A stretch of DNA of 58,327 bases from an uncultured Bacteroides sp. (GCA_900542985.1 UQPQ01000016.1:1-58327); one strand, 5' to 3'. Positions 34,876-44,090 are shown, counted from the stretch's first letter. Notes: generated from the sequence alone by a model not told the origin. Made by a program: numbers and translations.

Positions 34876-35457
34876 CTATAACTCTTTCAGTTCCTTATAC
34901 AAGCGCTGTACCGGAAGCCCCATCACGTTATAGTACGAACCTTTCAGTCCGGTCACACCTACAAAGCCAATCCACTCCTGTACTCCATACGAACCGGCTT
35001 TATCCATCGGACGGTATTTCTCTACATAATAACCGATTTCCTCGTCCGACAGCGTATCGAATGTCACTTCCGTTACCGAAGCAAAAGACTTCTGAAAGTC
35101 TACAGTCGTCAGACAAACTCCGGTAATTACCTGATGCGTACACCCCGAAAGCATGCGCAACATACGGCAGGCATCAGCCTCATCTACAGGCTTACCCAGC
35201 ACCATGCCGTCTACATACACTATCGTATCAGCTGTAATCACCAACTCATCCGGCTGCAGGGAAGCACGATATGCATTCGCTTTTTCCTGGGCAATGTAAA
35301 CCGGTATTTCCTCTCCATTCAATGACTCCGGATATGTTTCGTCTATACCCGGTACAATCTTCACTTCGTAATCCACTCCCAGGCCAGACAAGAGTTCGCG
35401 GCGGCGTGGCGAATTGGAAGCCAATATTATCTTATATTTTTTCAAGTTATCGAGCAT
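34876..35457 (-). CDS. maf: Maf-family nucleotide pyrophosphatase
   Basis: Maf proteins hydrolyse dTTP, UTP or modified nucleotides. The 193-residue product from ATG 35457 contains ILASNSPRRRELL at the N-terminus, ITADTIVYVDG with the central Asp, LGKPVDEADACRMLRMLSG, and KAGSYGVQEWIG. An upstream in-frame start at 35505 lies within the preceding gene and is not favoured. It ends a five-gene minus-strand operon. Confidence 0.94.
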   Translation of the reverse strand: MLDNLKKYKIILASNSPRRRELLSGLGVDYEVKIVPGIDETYPESLNGEEIPVYIAQEKANAYRASLQPDELVITADTIVYVDGMVLGKPVDEADACRMLRMLSGCTHQVITGVCLTTVDFQKSFASVTEVTFDTLSDEEIGYYVEKYRPMDKAGSYGVQEWIGFVGVTGLKGSYYNVMGLPVQRLYKELKEL

Positions 35458-35471
35458 AACCAACTCCTTTC

Positions 35472-35990
35472 TTACCAGCCAAAAGCAGCTTCGTGAGACA
35501 TCCATTTACCTTGAGCACGCAATACCTGTTCTACCACGTCACGTCCACAGCCATATCCCCCGTTACGATGAGAGATATATGTACAAACCGCCTTTATTTC
35601 GGGAGCGGCATCAGCCGGACAGCAAGGCAGTCCTACCAGACGCAAGACTTCATAATCGGGAATATCATCTCCCATATAGAGCACCTCTTCTGCTTTCAGA
35701 TTGTATTTCGAAAGAAAATCGGCATATTCTTTGGTCTTGACAGCAGCCCCCATATAGATATCCTTGATACCCAATCCTTCGTAGCGCAAACGTACAGCCT
35801 CGGTTTTTCCTCCGGTAATAATGGCTACATGCAACCCACATTTCACCGCAAGCTGAAGCGCATATCCATCTTTAATATTGACGGTACGCATAGGTTCTCC
35901 ATTGGGATGAAGTACGATGGTTTCCGCACTCAGCACACCATCTACATCAAAGACCAATGCCTTTATTTTTGTCAAATCGTAATTTATCAT
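35472..35990 (-). CDS. kdsC: KdsC-like HAD phosphatase
   Basis: The 172-residue capless HAD enzyme has the nucleophile motif VFDVDGVL (Asp15, Asp17), the second motif IITGG, and the late motif [11 protein letters not shown]. This C0 HAD pattern with [12 protein letters not shown] matches 3-deoxy-D-manno-octulosonate-8-phosphate phosphatases, which act in lipid A/Kdo synthesis. Close paralogues such as NeuA-type or YrbI-like phosphatases cannot be excluded. It overlaps the upstream DUF2520 gene by four bases and is followed 14 bp later by maf. Confidence 0.88.
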   Translation of the reverse strand: MINYDLTKIKALVFDVDGVLSAETIVLHPNGEPMRTVNIKDGYALQLAVKCGLHVAIITGGKTEAVRLRYEGLGIKDIYMGAAVKTKEYADFLSKYNLKAEEVLYMGDDIPDYEVLRLVGLPCCPADAAPEIKAVCTYISHRNGGYGCGRDVVEQVLRAQGKWMSHEAAFGW

Positions 35991-36775
35991 GGTTTCTGAT
36001 TTTTAGAAATCGTATAATTGTGAATATTCTTACTTATCTGTTCGTACATAGCTGCCAGTTCCGGTTCGGAAGCCAACATCTCCAGATGACGTTCGATAAC
36101 GTTTACATCATATCGGCAGGCCGGACCTGTCTGTGCTTCTACCGGCGACAAATGATGTACCTTACGTGCCGTTTCGTCGATAAGCGGAAGCATAGCCTCA
36201 AACGGCAAATGCTGTGCAGACAGCAAATGTGCACACACGGCATACATATGATTTGTAAAATTGCAGGCAAATACTGCTGCTATGTGCAGATAACGACGCT
36301 GTTCGGACGTAGCTTCGTAGACTTTAGGAGACAATGTACTTGCCAACTCTTTCAGCAAATGCAAGTCGTCTGCCATACAGGCTTCTACAAAAAAAGGAAC
36401 TTCAGCAAAGTCCACCGGTCGCTGCTTACTGAAAGTCTGCATCGGATAAAGCACTCCGTAGCGTACAGCATGACCTTCCCATACACTTTGAGGCATGCTG
36501 CCGGCAGTATGCACAAACAAGGCCTGCGGATTCCTTTTTACCAATACCGGAATCAAATCCTGCAACACTGCATCTTTTACCGATACGATATACAGTTCTG
36601 CTTCTGCCGTTACATCCTCCAGAGAAGTAGTATAAGCACAGTCCAACAGTGTACCCAATGCAGCGGCAGACTGCTCGGTACGACTGTATACCTGACAGAC
36701 TTCATATCCTTTCTCCTTCAAGACCTTTCCCAGATGTGTAGCTACATTTCCTGCACCAATCAGTGCAATTTTCAT
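35987..36775 (-). CDS. Rossmann-fold and DUF2520 domain oxidoreductase-like protein
   Basis: The protein (262 residues from 36775; 268 from the alternative ATG 36793) opens with a NAD(P)-binding motif [14 protein letters not shown], followed by a ProC-like Rossmann domain (about 1-120). The C-terminal helical DUF2520 domain (about 125-250) includes [20 protein letters not shown] and [15 protein letters not shown]. It resembles pyrroline-5-carboxylate reductases, but no substrate is known. It overlaps the KdsC-like gene and follows the small membrane protein gene by 13-31 bp. Confidence 0.85.
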   Translation of the reverse strand: MKIALIGAGNVATHLGKVLKEKGYEVCQVYSRTEQSAAALGTLLDCAYTTSLEDVTAEAELYIVSVKDAVLQDLIPVLVKRNPQALFVHTAGSMPQSVWEGHAVRYGVLYPMQTFSKQRPVDFAEVPFFVEACMADDLHLLKELASTLSPKVYEATSEQRRYLHIAAVFACNFTNHMYAVCAHLLSAQHLPFEAMLPLIDETARKVHHLSPVEAQTGPACRYDVNVIERHLEMLASEPELAAMYEQISKNIHNYTISKNQKP

Positions 36776-36806
36776 CAGTCTATCCTTATTCATCTTTCAT
36801 TTTATT

Positions 36807-37139
36807 TCATTTGGACGACAGCCAATAGAGCAATACCCCTATCAACAACAATGTAAGTGGAAGCAAATAGGTTGACACCTGTCCTAATAAAGCAGTCACC
36901 AATGCAATATTCTGAATGAGCCAGATACCAGCTAAAATAAGTCCTACCGATTTGTCCGACTTAAACCACAGAAATGTAACAGCTGCATACAGCAACATAG
37001 TATCCTTCTGCATTACCCAATCCAGATTATAATCGGAGAAGTCAATCCATTTGTCCAACAGATACAACACTCCCATCAGTACCAGGAAAACTGCCGTAGC
37101 CTTATATGTATCCTTTTGCGAAGAAACCTTAACAGCCAT
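36807..37139 (-). CDS. Small membrane protein of unknown function
   Basis: The 110 residues form about four hydrophobic segments (roughly 14-30, 46-60, 64-83, 88-107). The sequence includes ATAVFLVLMGVLYLLDKW and a final LLLIGVLLYWL. It resembles small Bacteroidales integral membrane proteins next to nitroreductase genes, but no family function is known. It lies 2 bp after the nitroreductase stop, and translational coupling is likely. Confidence 0.7.
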   Translation of the reverse strand: MAVKVSSQKDTYKATAVFLVLMGVLYLLDKWIDFSDYNLDWVMQKDTMLLYAAVTFLWFKSDKSVGLILAGIWLIQNIALVTALLGQVSTYLLPLTLLLIGVLLYWLSSK

Positions 37140-37141
37140 GC

Positions 37142-37678
37142 TTACTGTCCTCCATACTTATTAATATGCACTTTCTCCCATTGCAGATGTTCCTCGTTGA
37201 AAGGCTTCCGTTCCATCCCCTTATGTCCGATGGCAATAATAGACAACACCTGAAGCTGCAAAGGAAGCCCCAATATGGCACGCACATACTCATCAGACGG
37301 CATTCCGGTAGCCACATAACGTTCGCGTACCTGAATCCAACAACTGCCCAATCCCAAATCTTCTGCCTGCAACTGTATCAGAATAGAAGCTACCGAAGCA
37401 TCTTCAATCCATACGTCACTGGCCAAAGGATCGGCTGCAACTACAATCGCAAGTGCAGCCTCTTTCAGAAAAGCAGAGCCCGATTCCTTGCAACGAGACA
37501 ACTTGTCGAGGGTTTCCTTGTCGTCGACAACTATAAACTGCCAACAATTGCTGCGCTTGGAAGAAGGAGCCATCAGAGCGGCCTTCAACAAAGTCACCAC
37601 TTCTTCCTGAGTCAATTCCTCCTCCGTAAACTTACGCATGCTGCGTCTGTTTTTGAGTAAATCGCTGAAATTCTCCAT
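37142..37678 (-). CDS. Nitroreductase-family flavoprotein
   Basis: The 178-residue protein shows the FMN-binding nitroreductase opening NRRSMRKFTEEELTQEEV, then APSSKRSNCWQFIVV, a dimer-interface region with EDLGLGSCWIQ, and ILGLPLQLQVLSIIAIGHK near the C-terminus. It probably reduces nitroaromatics or quinone-like compounds with NAD(P)H, and the physiological substrate is unknown. It is the first gene of the minus-strand operon running to maf and diverges from the FemAB-like gene. Confidence 0.9.
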   Translation of the reverse strand: MENFSDLLKNRRSMRKFTEEELTQEEVVTLLKAALMAPSSKRSNCWQFIVVDDKETLDKLSRCKESGSAFLKEAALAIVVAADPLASDVWIEDASVASILIQLQAEDLGLGSCWIQVRERYVATGMPSDEYVRAILGLPLQLQVLSIIAIGHKGMERKPFNEEHLQWEKVHINKYGGQ

Positions 37679-37740
37679 AAATTAAAAGTTTTAGCCAGAC
37701 AAATATAAGAGTTAAACTCGGAATGCTCAACAAAAAATTA

Positions 37741-37748
37741 TATATTTG
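37741..37748 (+). promoter_or_regulatory. Predicted -7 box, start-proximal, of the FemAB-like gene
   Basis: TATATTTG matches the consensus and lies only 9 bp before the ATG at 37758, predicting almost no leader. A TTG-initiated start at 37746 would lie within the box and is therefore rejected. Confidence 0.5.
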
Positions 37749-37757
37749 CATAAAACG

Positions 37758-38732
37758 ATGAGTATCCGACTGACTACATATTATAATTCCAAAGATCTTC
37801 CCTCCCTGCCCGGTTCGAACGTCTTCCACTCTTCAGAGTTGTTTCAAGTATTGGAACAGACCTCTGGATATCAGCCTATCATGCTGGTAGCTACGGAAAA
37901 AGAGAAAGTCATCGGCAAATTATTATGTATCACAAGGCGTAACTTCCGTCTGCTGGGCTTTACGAATAAGACTTATGTTTACGGCACCGGAGAATACTTT
38001 ACGACACCAGGCAAAGAGGAAGCAATTTTCGGCGAGTTCCTTTCCTATTTTACCCGGCGATTTTCCGATCAGTCCTTTCTTATCGAATTCCGCAATTTGG
38101 AGAAGCCTCTTTTTGGATACAAATATTTCCGGCAGAACGGATACTTCCCGATACGATGGTTACGCGTGCGAAATTCCATCCACCATGAAACAATAGACAA
38201 ATGGATGAGTGCATCGCGCAAGCGCCAGATAAACCACGGCATAAGAAACGGAGCCGTTATAGACATTGCCCACAACGAGCAAGATGTAAAAGCCTTTTTC
38301 TCTATGCTGAAAAAATATTATTCTCCCAAGATACACCGTTATCTCCCCGATTACTCGTTCTTTATATCACTCATCCGCCAATCCGGCAACAAAGAGTTAG
38401 GAAAAATCTTTTTAGTCAGGTATAAAAACAAAATTATAGGAGGTGCAGTCTGCCTGTTTTCGGGCAATACCGCTTACCTGCTGTTCTCCGGCGGTATGAG
38501 AAAGACATACGCCCGATTGTATCCGGGAGTTTTATCCGTATGGAACGCCATGACATACGCAGCCAAACACCAATATACACATTTTGAATTTATTGATGCT
38601 GGCCTTCCTTTCCGCAAATACAGTTACCGCGATTTTATCCTACGCTTCGGGGGAAAGCAGCTCAGTAGCCGACGCTGGTTTAAAATTCGCTGGAACTGGC
38701 TGAACAAACTGCTTATCAAGATCTACGTATAA
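37758..38732 (+). CDS. FemAB/GNAT-like acyltransferase
   Basis: From ATG 37758 the product has 324 residues. It has two tandem acetyltransferase-like halves as in FemAB-related proteins, with the N-terminal VFHSSELFQVLEQTSGYQP and a C-terminal half with GKIFLVRYKNKIIGGAVCLF, then HFEFIDAGLP and LRFGGK. Relatives transfer amino acids to peptidoglycan or act in exopolysaccharide synthesis; the substrate here cannot be inferred. It is a monocistronic gene with repeat copy C starting 71 bp after its stop. Confidence 0.8.
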   Translation: MSIRLTTYYNSKDLPSLPGSNVFHSSELFQVLEQTSGYQPIMLVATEKEKVIGKLLCITRRNFRLLGFTNKTYVYGTGEYFTTPGKEEAIFGEFLSYFTRRFSDQSFLIEFRNLEKPLFGYKYFRQNGYFPIRWLRVRNSIHHETIDKWMSASRKRQINHGIRNGAVIDIAHNEQDVKAFFSMLKKYYSPKIHRYLPDYSFFISLIRQSGNKELGKIFLVRYKNKIIGGAVCLFSGNTAYLLFSGGMRKTYARLYPGVLSVWNAMTYAAKHQYTHFEFIDAGLPFRKYSYRDFILRFGGKQLSSRRWFKIRWNWLNKLLIKIYV

Positions 38733-38803
38733 CCATAATCCCTATTCCACTGTACGTTATTTTATCTTGCAAATAAAGTATTTTTACATGGTGAGATAAA
38801 GCA

Positions 38804-38887
38804 TATAGCCCACGTCGTTGAATATATAACTAACGTCAACGGCTATACATCCAACGACGCCGAATCTGCATCCGACGTCGCCGATTA
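38804..38887. repeat. Four-unit palindromic repeat element, copy C
   Basis: Units begin at 38804, 38825, 38846 and 38867, spaced exactly 21 bp. Cores are GCCCACGTCGTTG, ACTAACGTCAACGG, TCCAACGACGCCG and TCCGACGTCGCCG, each preceded by TATA, TACA or TGCA. It is the most diverged of the four copies. It lies after the FemAB-like gene; no clear terminator is visible on either side. Confidence 0.8.
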
Positions 38888-39124
38888 AAAGGAAGGACTT
38901 ACTCCATAGAAGATAAATCACTGAAAAACAAAATTTTTCCATTATCTACAATATTTATACTTCCCGTTCATCTCATTTAATCCTCGCCGTATCACTACAA
39001 AATAAAAAACATTACCCATTAAAATAAATCTTGCAAAAGTTTCGTTTTTCAGCACAAAATTACTTTCTTTGTGCAACTGATAAATGAAACTTTAAGCTTA
39101 ATACCAATAAAAAACAACACGATT
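38888..39124. other. AT-rich leader region of mce
   Basis: Between repeat copy C and mce there is about 240 bp of AT-rich sequence. A weak -7-like box TTTCTTTG (39064-39071) lies 54 bp before mce. Nothing else was recognised. Confidence 0.35.
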
Positions 39125-39529
39125 ATGAAAATTTCTCACATCGAACATTTGGGTATTGCTGTAAAAAGCATCGAAGAAGCCCTTCCTTATTACGAAAACG
39201 TACTTGGTTTAAAATGCTATAATATTGAGACTGTAGAAGATCAGAAAGTCAGAACAGCCTTTCTTAAATGTGGCGATACCAAACTGGAGTTGCTTGAACC
39301 GACTTGTCCGGAAAGTACAATTGCCAAATTTATAGAAAACAGAGGCATGGGAGTACATCATGTAGCATTTGCTGTAGAAGACGGAGTAGCCAATGCACTG
39401 GCAGAAGCAGAAACCCAGGGTATCCGGCTCATCGACAAAGCTCCACGCAAAGGAGCAGAAGGATTGAATATTGCATTCTTACATCCAAAATCTACAATGG
39501 GAATCCTGACCGAATTATGTGAAAAATAA
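39125..39529 (+). CDS. mce: Methylmalonyl-CoA epimerase
   Basis: Mce interconverts (R)- and (S)-methylmalonyl-CoA in the succinate-propionate pathway. The 134-residue vicinal-oxygen-chelate protein begins HIEHLGIAVKSIEE with a metal-binding His. It also contains YYENVLGL, KLELLEP with a metal-binding Glu, and MGVHHVAFAVED. The ATG at 39125 gives the family start MKISHIEHLG; an upstream in-frame ATG at 39071 overlaps the weak promoter box. It precedes the decarboxylase operon by 270 bp. Confidence 0.95.
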   Translation: MKISHIEHLGIAVKSIEEALPYYENVLGLKCYNIETVEDQKVRTAFLKCGDTKLELLEPTCPESTIAKFIENRGMGVHHVAFAVEDGVANALAEAETQGIRLIDKAPRKGAEGLNIAFLHPKSTMGILTELCEK

Positions 39530-39617
39530 TTTCAGAAGATGAACTGATTTTTCAGGATTCAGCAACTGCAAAAAGAAATAGAGATGTATCAAAACAAAAT
39601 GATAATATCGTTTTTGA

Positions 39618-39697
39618 CATTCTGAACGTAGCGAAAATCTCAAATGCAATCATGAGACAGGCTTTGCCGAAATTATCCCTTCGCTATGTTCAGAATG
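39618..39697. repeat. Long inverted repeat with internal hairpins before mmdA
   Basis: CATTCTGAACGTAGCGAA (39618-39635) is complementary, with a single G-U, to TTCGCTATGTTCAGAATG (39680-39697). The 44-base loop contains TCTCA/TGAGA and GGC/GCC hairpins, so the element could fold into a branched cruciform or RNA. It lies between mce and mmdA. It may be a REP-like or miniature mobile element, or a regulatory RNA structure of the mmdA leader. Confidence 0.65.
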
Positions 39698-39799
39698 CAA
39701 TCTTGTGTTAACCTTTTGCTTTCAACTCTTTCCTCTCTTTGCTGCTGCAAGCCTGAAATCTCCATCTTTTATTTATCAATCAATAAATATTCTAATACC

Positions 39800-41353
39800 A
39801 TGAGTAACCAACTTGAAAAAGTAAAAGAGCTGATTGAACTACGTGCCCAGGCTCGTTTGGGTGGTGGTGAAAAAGCAATCGAAAAACAGCACGCAAAAGG
39901 AAAATATACAGCCCGCGAACGTATCGCCATGCTATTGGATGAGGGCAGTTTCGAAGAAATGGATATGTTTGTCAAACACCGTTGTACAAACTTCGGTATG
40001 GACAAGAAACATTATCTGGGCGATGGTGTCGTAACTGGTTATGGTACAATTGAAGGACGTCTGGTATATGTATTTGCACAGGACTTTACCGTATCGGCAG
40101 GTTCTTTGTCGGAAACTATGTCTCAGAAAATCTGCAAAGTGATGGATATGGCCATGAAAATGGGTGCTCCTTGTATCGGTATTAACGACTCGGGTGGTGC
40201 ACGTATTCAGGAAGGTATCAATGCACTGGCAGGATATGCTGAAATTTTCCAGCGTAACATTCTTGCTTCGGGAGTAATTCCTCAGATTTCGGGTATCTTT
40301 GGTCCTTGCGCCGGTGGTGCAGTGTATTCTCCGGCATTGACAGACTTTACTTTAATGATGGAAGGTACATCGTATATGTTCCTTACCGGCCCTAAAGTAG
40401 TGAAGACCGTAACAGGCGAAGACGTTTCACAGGAAAATCTGGGAGGTGCCAGTGTACATTCTACCCGTTCGGGAGTAACTCACTTTACTGCTGCAACCGA
40501 AGAAGAAGGTCTGGCATTAATCCGCAAGTTGCTGAGCTACATTCCTCAGAATAACCTGGAAGAACCTCCTTATGTAGACTGTACAGACCCTATCGACCGT
40601 CTGGAGGATTCCTTAAACGAAATTATCCCCGATAGTCCTAACAAGCCATACGATATGTACGAAGTCATCGGAGCTATTGTAGACAACGGTGAATTCCTTG
40701 AAATACAACGTGACTTTGCCAAAAATATCATTATCGGTTTCGCACGTTTCAACGGTCAGTCTGTAGGTATCGTGGCAAACCAGCCTAAATTCCTTGCCGG
40801 AGTATTAGACTGCAACGCATCTCGTAAGGGTGCACGCTTCGTACGCTTCTGCGACGCATTCAACATTCCTATCGTATCTTTAGTCGATGTTCCAGGATTC
40901 CTTCCGGGTACCGGACAAGAATATAACGCAGTCATTCTGCATGGAGCCAAACTGTTGTATGCATACGGCGAAGCTACTGTTCCTAAAGTTACAGTTACTT
41001 TACGTAAATCGTACGGAGGTTCACATATCGTAATGAGCTGTAAGCAGTTGAGAGGCGACATGAACTATGCATGGCCTACTGCAGAAATCGCAGTAATGGG
41101 TGGTGCCGGAGCCGTAGAAGTATTGTATGCAAAAGAAGCCAAAGAAGCTGCAGATCCTAAAGCATTCATGGCTGAAAAAGAAGCAGAATATACCAAACTG
41201 TTTGCCAATCCGTACAATGCTGCCAAGTATGGCTATATCGATGATGTAATAGAGCCACGCAATACACGTTTCCGTATCATTCGTGCATTGCAGCAGTTAC
41301 AGACCAAGAAATTGAGCAATCCAGCCAAGAAACATGGCAATATTCCATTGTAA
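39800..41353 (+). CDS. mmdA: Methylmalonyl-CoA decarboxylase alpha (carboxyltransferase) subunit
   Basis: The 517-residue carboxyltransferase moves the carboxyl group of methylmalonyl-CoA to the biotin of the carrier subunit. It has the two crotonase-like halves of the family, with GGEKAIEKQHAKGKYTARER, GINDSGGARIQEG and ASGVIPQISGIFGPCAGGA in the first, and LVDVPGFLPGTGQE and LRKSYGGSHIVM in the second. The start MSNQLEKVKELIELRA is at 39800; an in-frame ATG at 39686 would overlap the inverted repeat. It could also serve propionyl-CoA carboxylation, but the adjoining sodium-pump genes favour decarboxylation. Confidence 0.94.
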   Translation: MSNQLEKVKELIELRAQARLGGGEKAIEKQHAKGKYTARERIAMLLDEGSFEEMDMFVKHRCTNFGMDKKHYLGDGVVTGYGTIEGRLVYVFAQDFTVSAGSLSETMSQKICKVMDMAMKMGAPCIGINDSGGARIQEGINALAGYAEIFQRNILASGVIPQISGIFGPCAGGAVYSPALTDFTLMMEGTSYMFLTGPKVVKTVTGEDVSQENLGGASVHSTRSGVTHFTAATEEEGLALIRKLLSYIPQNNLEEPPYVDCTDPIDRLEDSLNEIIPDSPNKPYDMYEVIGAIVDNGEFLEIQRDFAKNIIIGFARFNGQSVGIVANQPKFLAGVLDCNASRKGARFVRFCDAFNIPIVSLVDVPGFLPGTGQEYNAVILHGAKLLYAYGEATVPKVTVTLRKSYGGSHIVMSCKQLRGDMNYAWPTAEIAVMGGAGAVEVLYAKEAKEAADPKAFMAEKEAEYTKLFANPYNAAKYGYIDDVIEPRNTRFRIIRALQQLQTKKLSNPAKKHGNIPL

Positions 41354-41375
41354 TAACCTTAAAAAAAGAGTATTT

Positions 41376-42305
41376 ATGAACAAACATAAAGCCGGAATAT
41401 TCCTATCCTTGCTGCTGTTGGCTGTTTTCAGTTCCTGCACCAAGCAGAAACCGAACAACAAGCTGGTGATTAATGAAGTCTTAGTAGACAATCAAAGTAA
41501 CTTCCAAGACGATTATGGTATTCACAGCGGATGGATTGAAATATTCAATAAAGCATATAGCACAGCCGATCTGGCAGGATGTCTGCTGAAAGTAAGCAGT
41601 CAGCCAGGAGATACCGTTACCTATTTTATTCCTAAAGGTGATGTGTTGACCAGCATCAAACCACGCCAGCATACTTTATTCTGGGCAGACGGGACTCCAA
41701 GAAGAGGAACATTCCATACCAATTTTGTATTAGACAAAAACAATGCCAACTGGATTGGTCTTTATGACTCGGGACGTAAACTTCTGGACCAGGTCGTAGT
41801 ACCTGCCGGCATTCTAAAAGCCAACCAATCGTATGCACGCGTCAGTGACGCAGACAACCAGTGGGAGGTAAAAGACGACAGTGCTGAAAAGTATGTAACT
41901 CCAAGTACTAACAACAAGACGATAGAAAGCAATCCTAAAATGGATAAATTCGAACAACACGACCCAGCCGGAATCGGTATGGCTATTTCTGCCATGAGTG
42001 TCGTATTCTTAGGATTGATTCTGCTTTATATCTGCTTTAAATTTATCGGTAAGACAGCCATCGTTTTGCGTAAGCGCAATGCAATGAAAGCACATAATAT
42101 TACAGATAAACAAGAAGCAAAAGAAAAAGGACTGGGAGAAGCACCGGGAGAAATCATCGCTGCTATTTCAATGGCACTTCACGAAGCTCAAGGAGCCGAC
42201 CATGATGTGGAAGAAACCATTCTTACCATCAGCCGTGTGAAACGAAGCTATTCTCCTTGGAGTTCAAAAATCTATACTTTACGCGAAACGCCTCATAAAA
42301 AATAA
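41376..42305 (+). CDS. Lamin-tail-domain / OadG-like decarboxylase gamma subunit fusion
   Basis: This 309-residue protein has a lipoprotein-type signal (LLAVFSSC, Cys21). A lamin-tail-like beta domain follows (about 28-150), with LVINEVLVDNQ and HSGWIEIFN. One membrane helix (about 199-225, ISAMSVVFLGLILLYICFKF) and a cytoplasmic tail end the protein. The helix and tail correspond to the small OadG/MmdD gamma subunit that ties together the sodium pump. Fusion of a periplasmic LTD domain to it seems restricted to Bacteroidetes-like organisms. It lies between mmdA and the biotin carrier gene. Confidence 0.82.
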   Translation: MNKHKAGIFLSLLLLAVFSSCTKQKPNNKLVINEVLVDNQSNFQDDYGIHSGWIEIFNKAYSTADLAGCLLKVSSQPGDTVTYFIPKGDVLTSIKPRQHTLFWADGTPRRGTFHTNFVLDKNNANWIGLYDSGRKLLDQVVVPAGILKANQSYARVSDADNQWEVKDDSAEKYVTPSTNNKTIESNPKMDKFEQHDPAGIGMAISAMSVVFLGLILLYICFKFIGKTAIVLRKRNAMKAHNITDKQEAKEKGLGEAPGEIIAAISMALHEAQGADHDVEETILTISRVKRSYSPWSSKIYTLRETPHKK

Positions 42306-42323
42306 TCTCTAAAGAATAAAACA

Positions 42324-42752
42324 ATGAAAGAATATAAATATAAAATTAACGGTAATCTCTATAAAGTAACTGTAGGCGATATAGAAGACAACAACGTACG
42401 TGTAGAAGTAAACGGTACTTCATACACTGTCGAATTGGAAAAACAGGCTAAACCCAAAATCAAACCTGTAGTACGTACTGAATCTACTACACCGGCAGCA
42501 CCTCCTACTCCAATCAGCAGACCTGCTGTAAGTGGTGGTAAATCGGGTATTAAATCACCGTTACCAGGTGTTATTCTGGAAATTAAAGTAAAAGAAGGAG
42601 ATACTGTAAAACGCGGACAAACACTGATGATACTGGAAGCCATGAAAATGGAAAACGATATCAAGTCTGACCGCGACGGTAAAGTGACAGCAATCAATGT
42701 CAGCAAAGGAGAATCTATTCTGGAAGGTACGGACCTTATAATCATTGAATAA
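42324..42752 (+). CDS. mmdC: Biotin carboxyl carrier subunit of decarboxylase
   Basis: The 142-residue protein has a proline-rich linker (about 48-70) and a C-terminal biotinyl domain (about 72-142). The biotin attachment site is the Lys of EAMKM (Lys108), followed by END, with the opening SPLPGVILEIKVKEGD. It carries carboxyl groups from MmdA to the membrane beta subunit. It lies 18 bp after the gamma-like gene and 2 bp before the beta subunit gene. Confidence 0.93.
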   Translation: MKEYKYKINGNLYKVTVGDIEDNNVRVEVNGTSYTVELEKQAKPKIKPVVRTESTTPAAPPTPISRPAVSGGKSGIKSPLPGVILEIKVKEGDTVKRGQTLMILEAMKMENDIKSDRDGKVTAINVSKGESILEGTDLIIIE

Positions 42753-42754
42753 TT

Positions 42755-43915
42755 ATGGGAGAATTTGTTAGTTTTTTACAAAATAACTTGGCAGATTTCT
42801 GGACATATACCGGCTTCTACAATGCAACATACCAGCATATTATCATGCTGCTCATCGGTATATTCTTCATTTATCTTGCCGTAGCAAAAGAATTTGAGCC
42901 AATGTTGCTCATCCCTATCGGATTTGGTATTCTGATAGGCAATATTCCATTCAATATGGAAGCCGGATTGAAAGTAGGTATTTACGAAGAAGGCTCCGTG
43001 CTCAACATTCTCTATCAGGGAGTTACATCCGGATGGTATCCGCCGCTTATCTTCCTGGGAATTGGTGCCATGACCGACTTCTCGGCTTTGATATCAAATC
43101 CGAAACTGATGCTAATCGGTGCAGCCGCTCAATTCGGTATATTTGGAGCTTATATGATTGCACTGGCAATCGGATTCGATCCGATGCAAGCTGCCGCTAT
43201 CGGTATTATCGGTGGAGCAGACGGTCCTACGGCTATCTTCCTCTCCTCCAAACTGGCACCTAACCTCATGGGAGCGATTGCTGTATCAGCCTACTCATAC
43301 ATGGCATTAGTTCCAGTGATACAACCGCCTATCATGCGTTTACTGACAACCAAACATGAACGTCTGATTAAAATGAAAGCTCCTCGTGCTGTATCACATA
43401 CAGAGAAAGTAATGTTCCCTATCGTAGGTCTGTTGCTGACTTGCTTCCTTGTACCGTCAGGTCTGCCGTTGCTGGGTATGCTTTTCTTCGGTAATCTTTT
43501 GAAAGAAAGTGGAGTTACACGCCGTTTGGCAGAAACTGCCCGTGGTCCGCTGATTGACACTATTACCATTTTGTTGGGACTCACAGTAGGTGCTTCTACT
43601 CAAGCTTCCGAATTCCTTACCATGGACTCTATCAAAATCTTTGCATTGGGAGCGTTATCATTTGTAATCGCGACTGCATCCGGAGTTTTATTTGTCAAGA
43701 TATTCAATCTGGTTCTGAAGAAAGAAAATAAAATCAATCCGCTTATCGGAAACGCAGGTGTATCTGCAGTTCCCGACTCAGCCCGCATTTCGCAGGTTGT
43801 CGGTTTGGAATACGATCCAAGCAACTACCTCTTGATGCATGCCATGGGTCCTAACGTAGCGGGTGTTATCGGTTCTGCCGTTGCTGCCGGTATTTTACTG
43901 GGATTCCTTATCTAA
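42755..43915 (+). CDS. mmdB: Sodium-translocating decarboxylase beta subunit
   Basis: The 386-residue integral membrane protein decarboxylates carboxybiotin and exports sodium ions. It has about nine hydrophobic segments. The family signature GIIGGADGPTAIFLSSKLAP contains the Asp implicated in sodium transport, and GNLLKESGVTRRLAETARGP matches the second conserved block. The C-terminal GPNVAGVIGSAVAAG is also diagnostic. With mmdA, the gamma-like subunit and the biotin carrier it forms a complete pump. A terminator follows 23 bp downstream. Confidence 0.95.
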   Translation: MGEFVSFLQNNLADFWTYTGFYNATYQHIIMLLIGIFFIYLAVAKEFEPMLLIPIGFGILIGNIPFNMEAGLKVGIYEEGSVLNILYQGVTSGWYPPLIFLGIGAMTDFSALISNPKLMLIGAAAQFGIFGAYMIALAIGFDPMQAAAIGIIGGADGPTAIFLSSKLAPNLMGAIAVSAYSYMALVPVIQPPIMRLLTTKHERLIKMKAPRAVSHTEKVMFPIVGLLLTCFLVPSGLPLLGMLFFGNLLKESGVTRRLAETARGPLIDTITILLGLTVGASTQASEFLTMDSIKIFALGALSFVIATASGVLFVKIFNLVLKKENKINPLIGNAGVSAVPDSARISQVVGLEYDPSNYLLMHAMGPNVAGVIGSAVAAGILLGFLI

Positions 43916-43937
43916 AAGATGTTTATTTATACACTAT

Positions 43938-43973
43938 AAGAAGAGGCTCTTGTCAAGGGTCTCTTCTTTTTTA
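43938..43973 (+). terminator. Terminator of the decarboxylase operon
   Basis: AAGAAGAGGCTCTT and AAGGGTCTCTTCTT form a 14-bp stem with two wobble pairs and the loop GTC, followed by a T-run. Confidence 0.85.
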
Positions 43974-44082
43974 TATCATTTTTAAGCAAAAATCAAAATC
44001 TAAACTATTGATTTATGTCATTAAAAACAAAAGAAATCTCATATTTTCCCAATTTTTATTCTTACTTGATAAGACTGCTGTA

Positions 44083-44090
44083 TATCTTTG
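44083..44090 (+). promoter_or_regulatory. Predicted -7 box for the orphan small gene
   Basis: TATCTTTG lies 28 bp before the ATG at 44119, and supports that start over an in-frame ATG at 44008, upstream of the promoter. Confidence 0.5.

Noticed and set aside
35957..36856. 299-codon plus-strand frame opposite the DUF2520 gene
   Set aside because: It is antisense to a well-supported Rossmann protein and lacks any domain.
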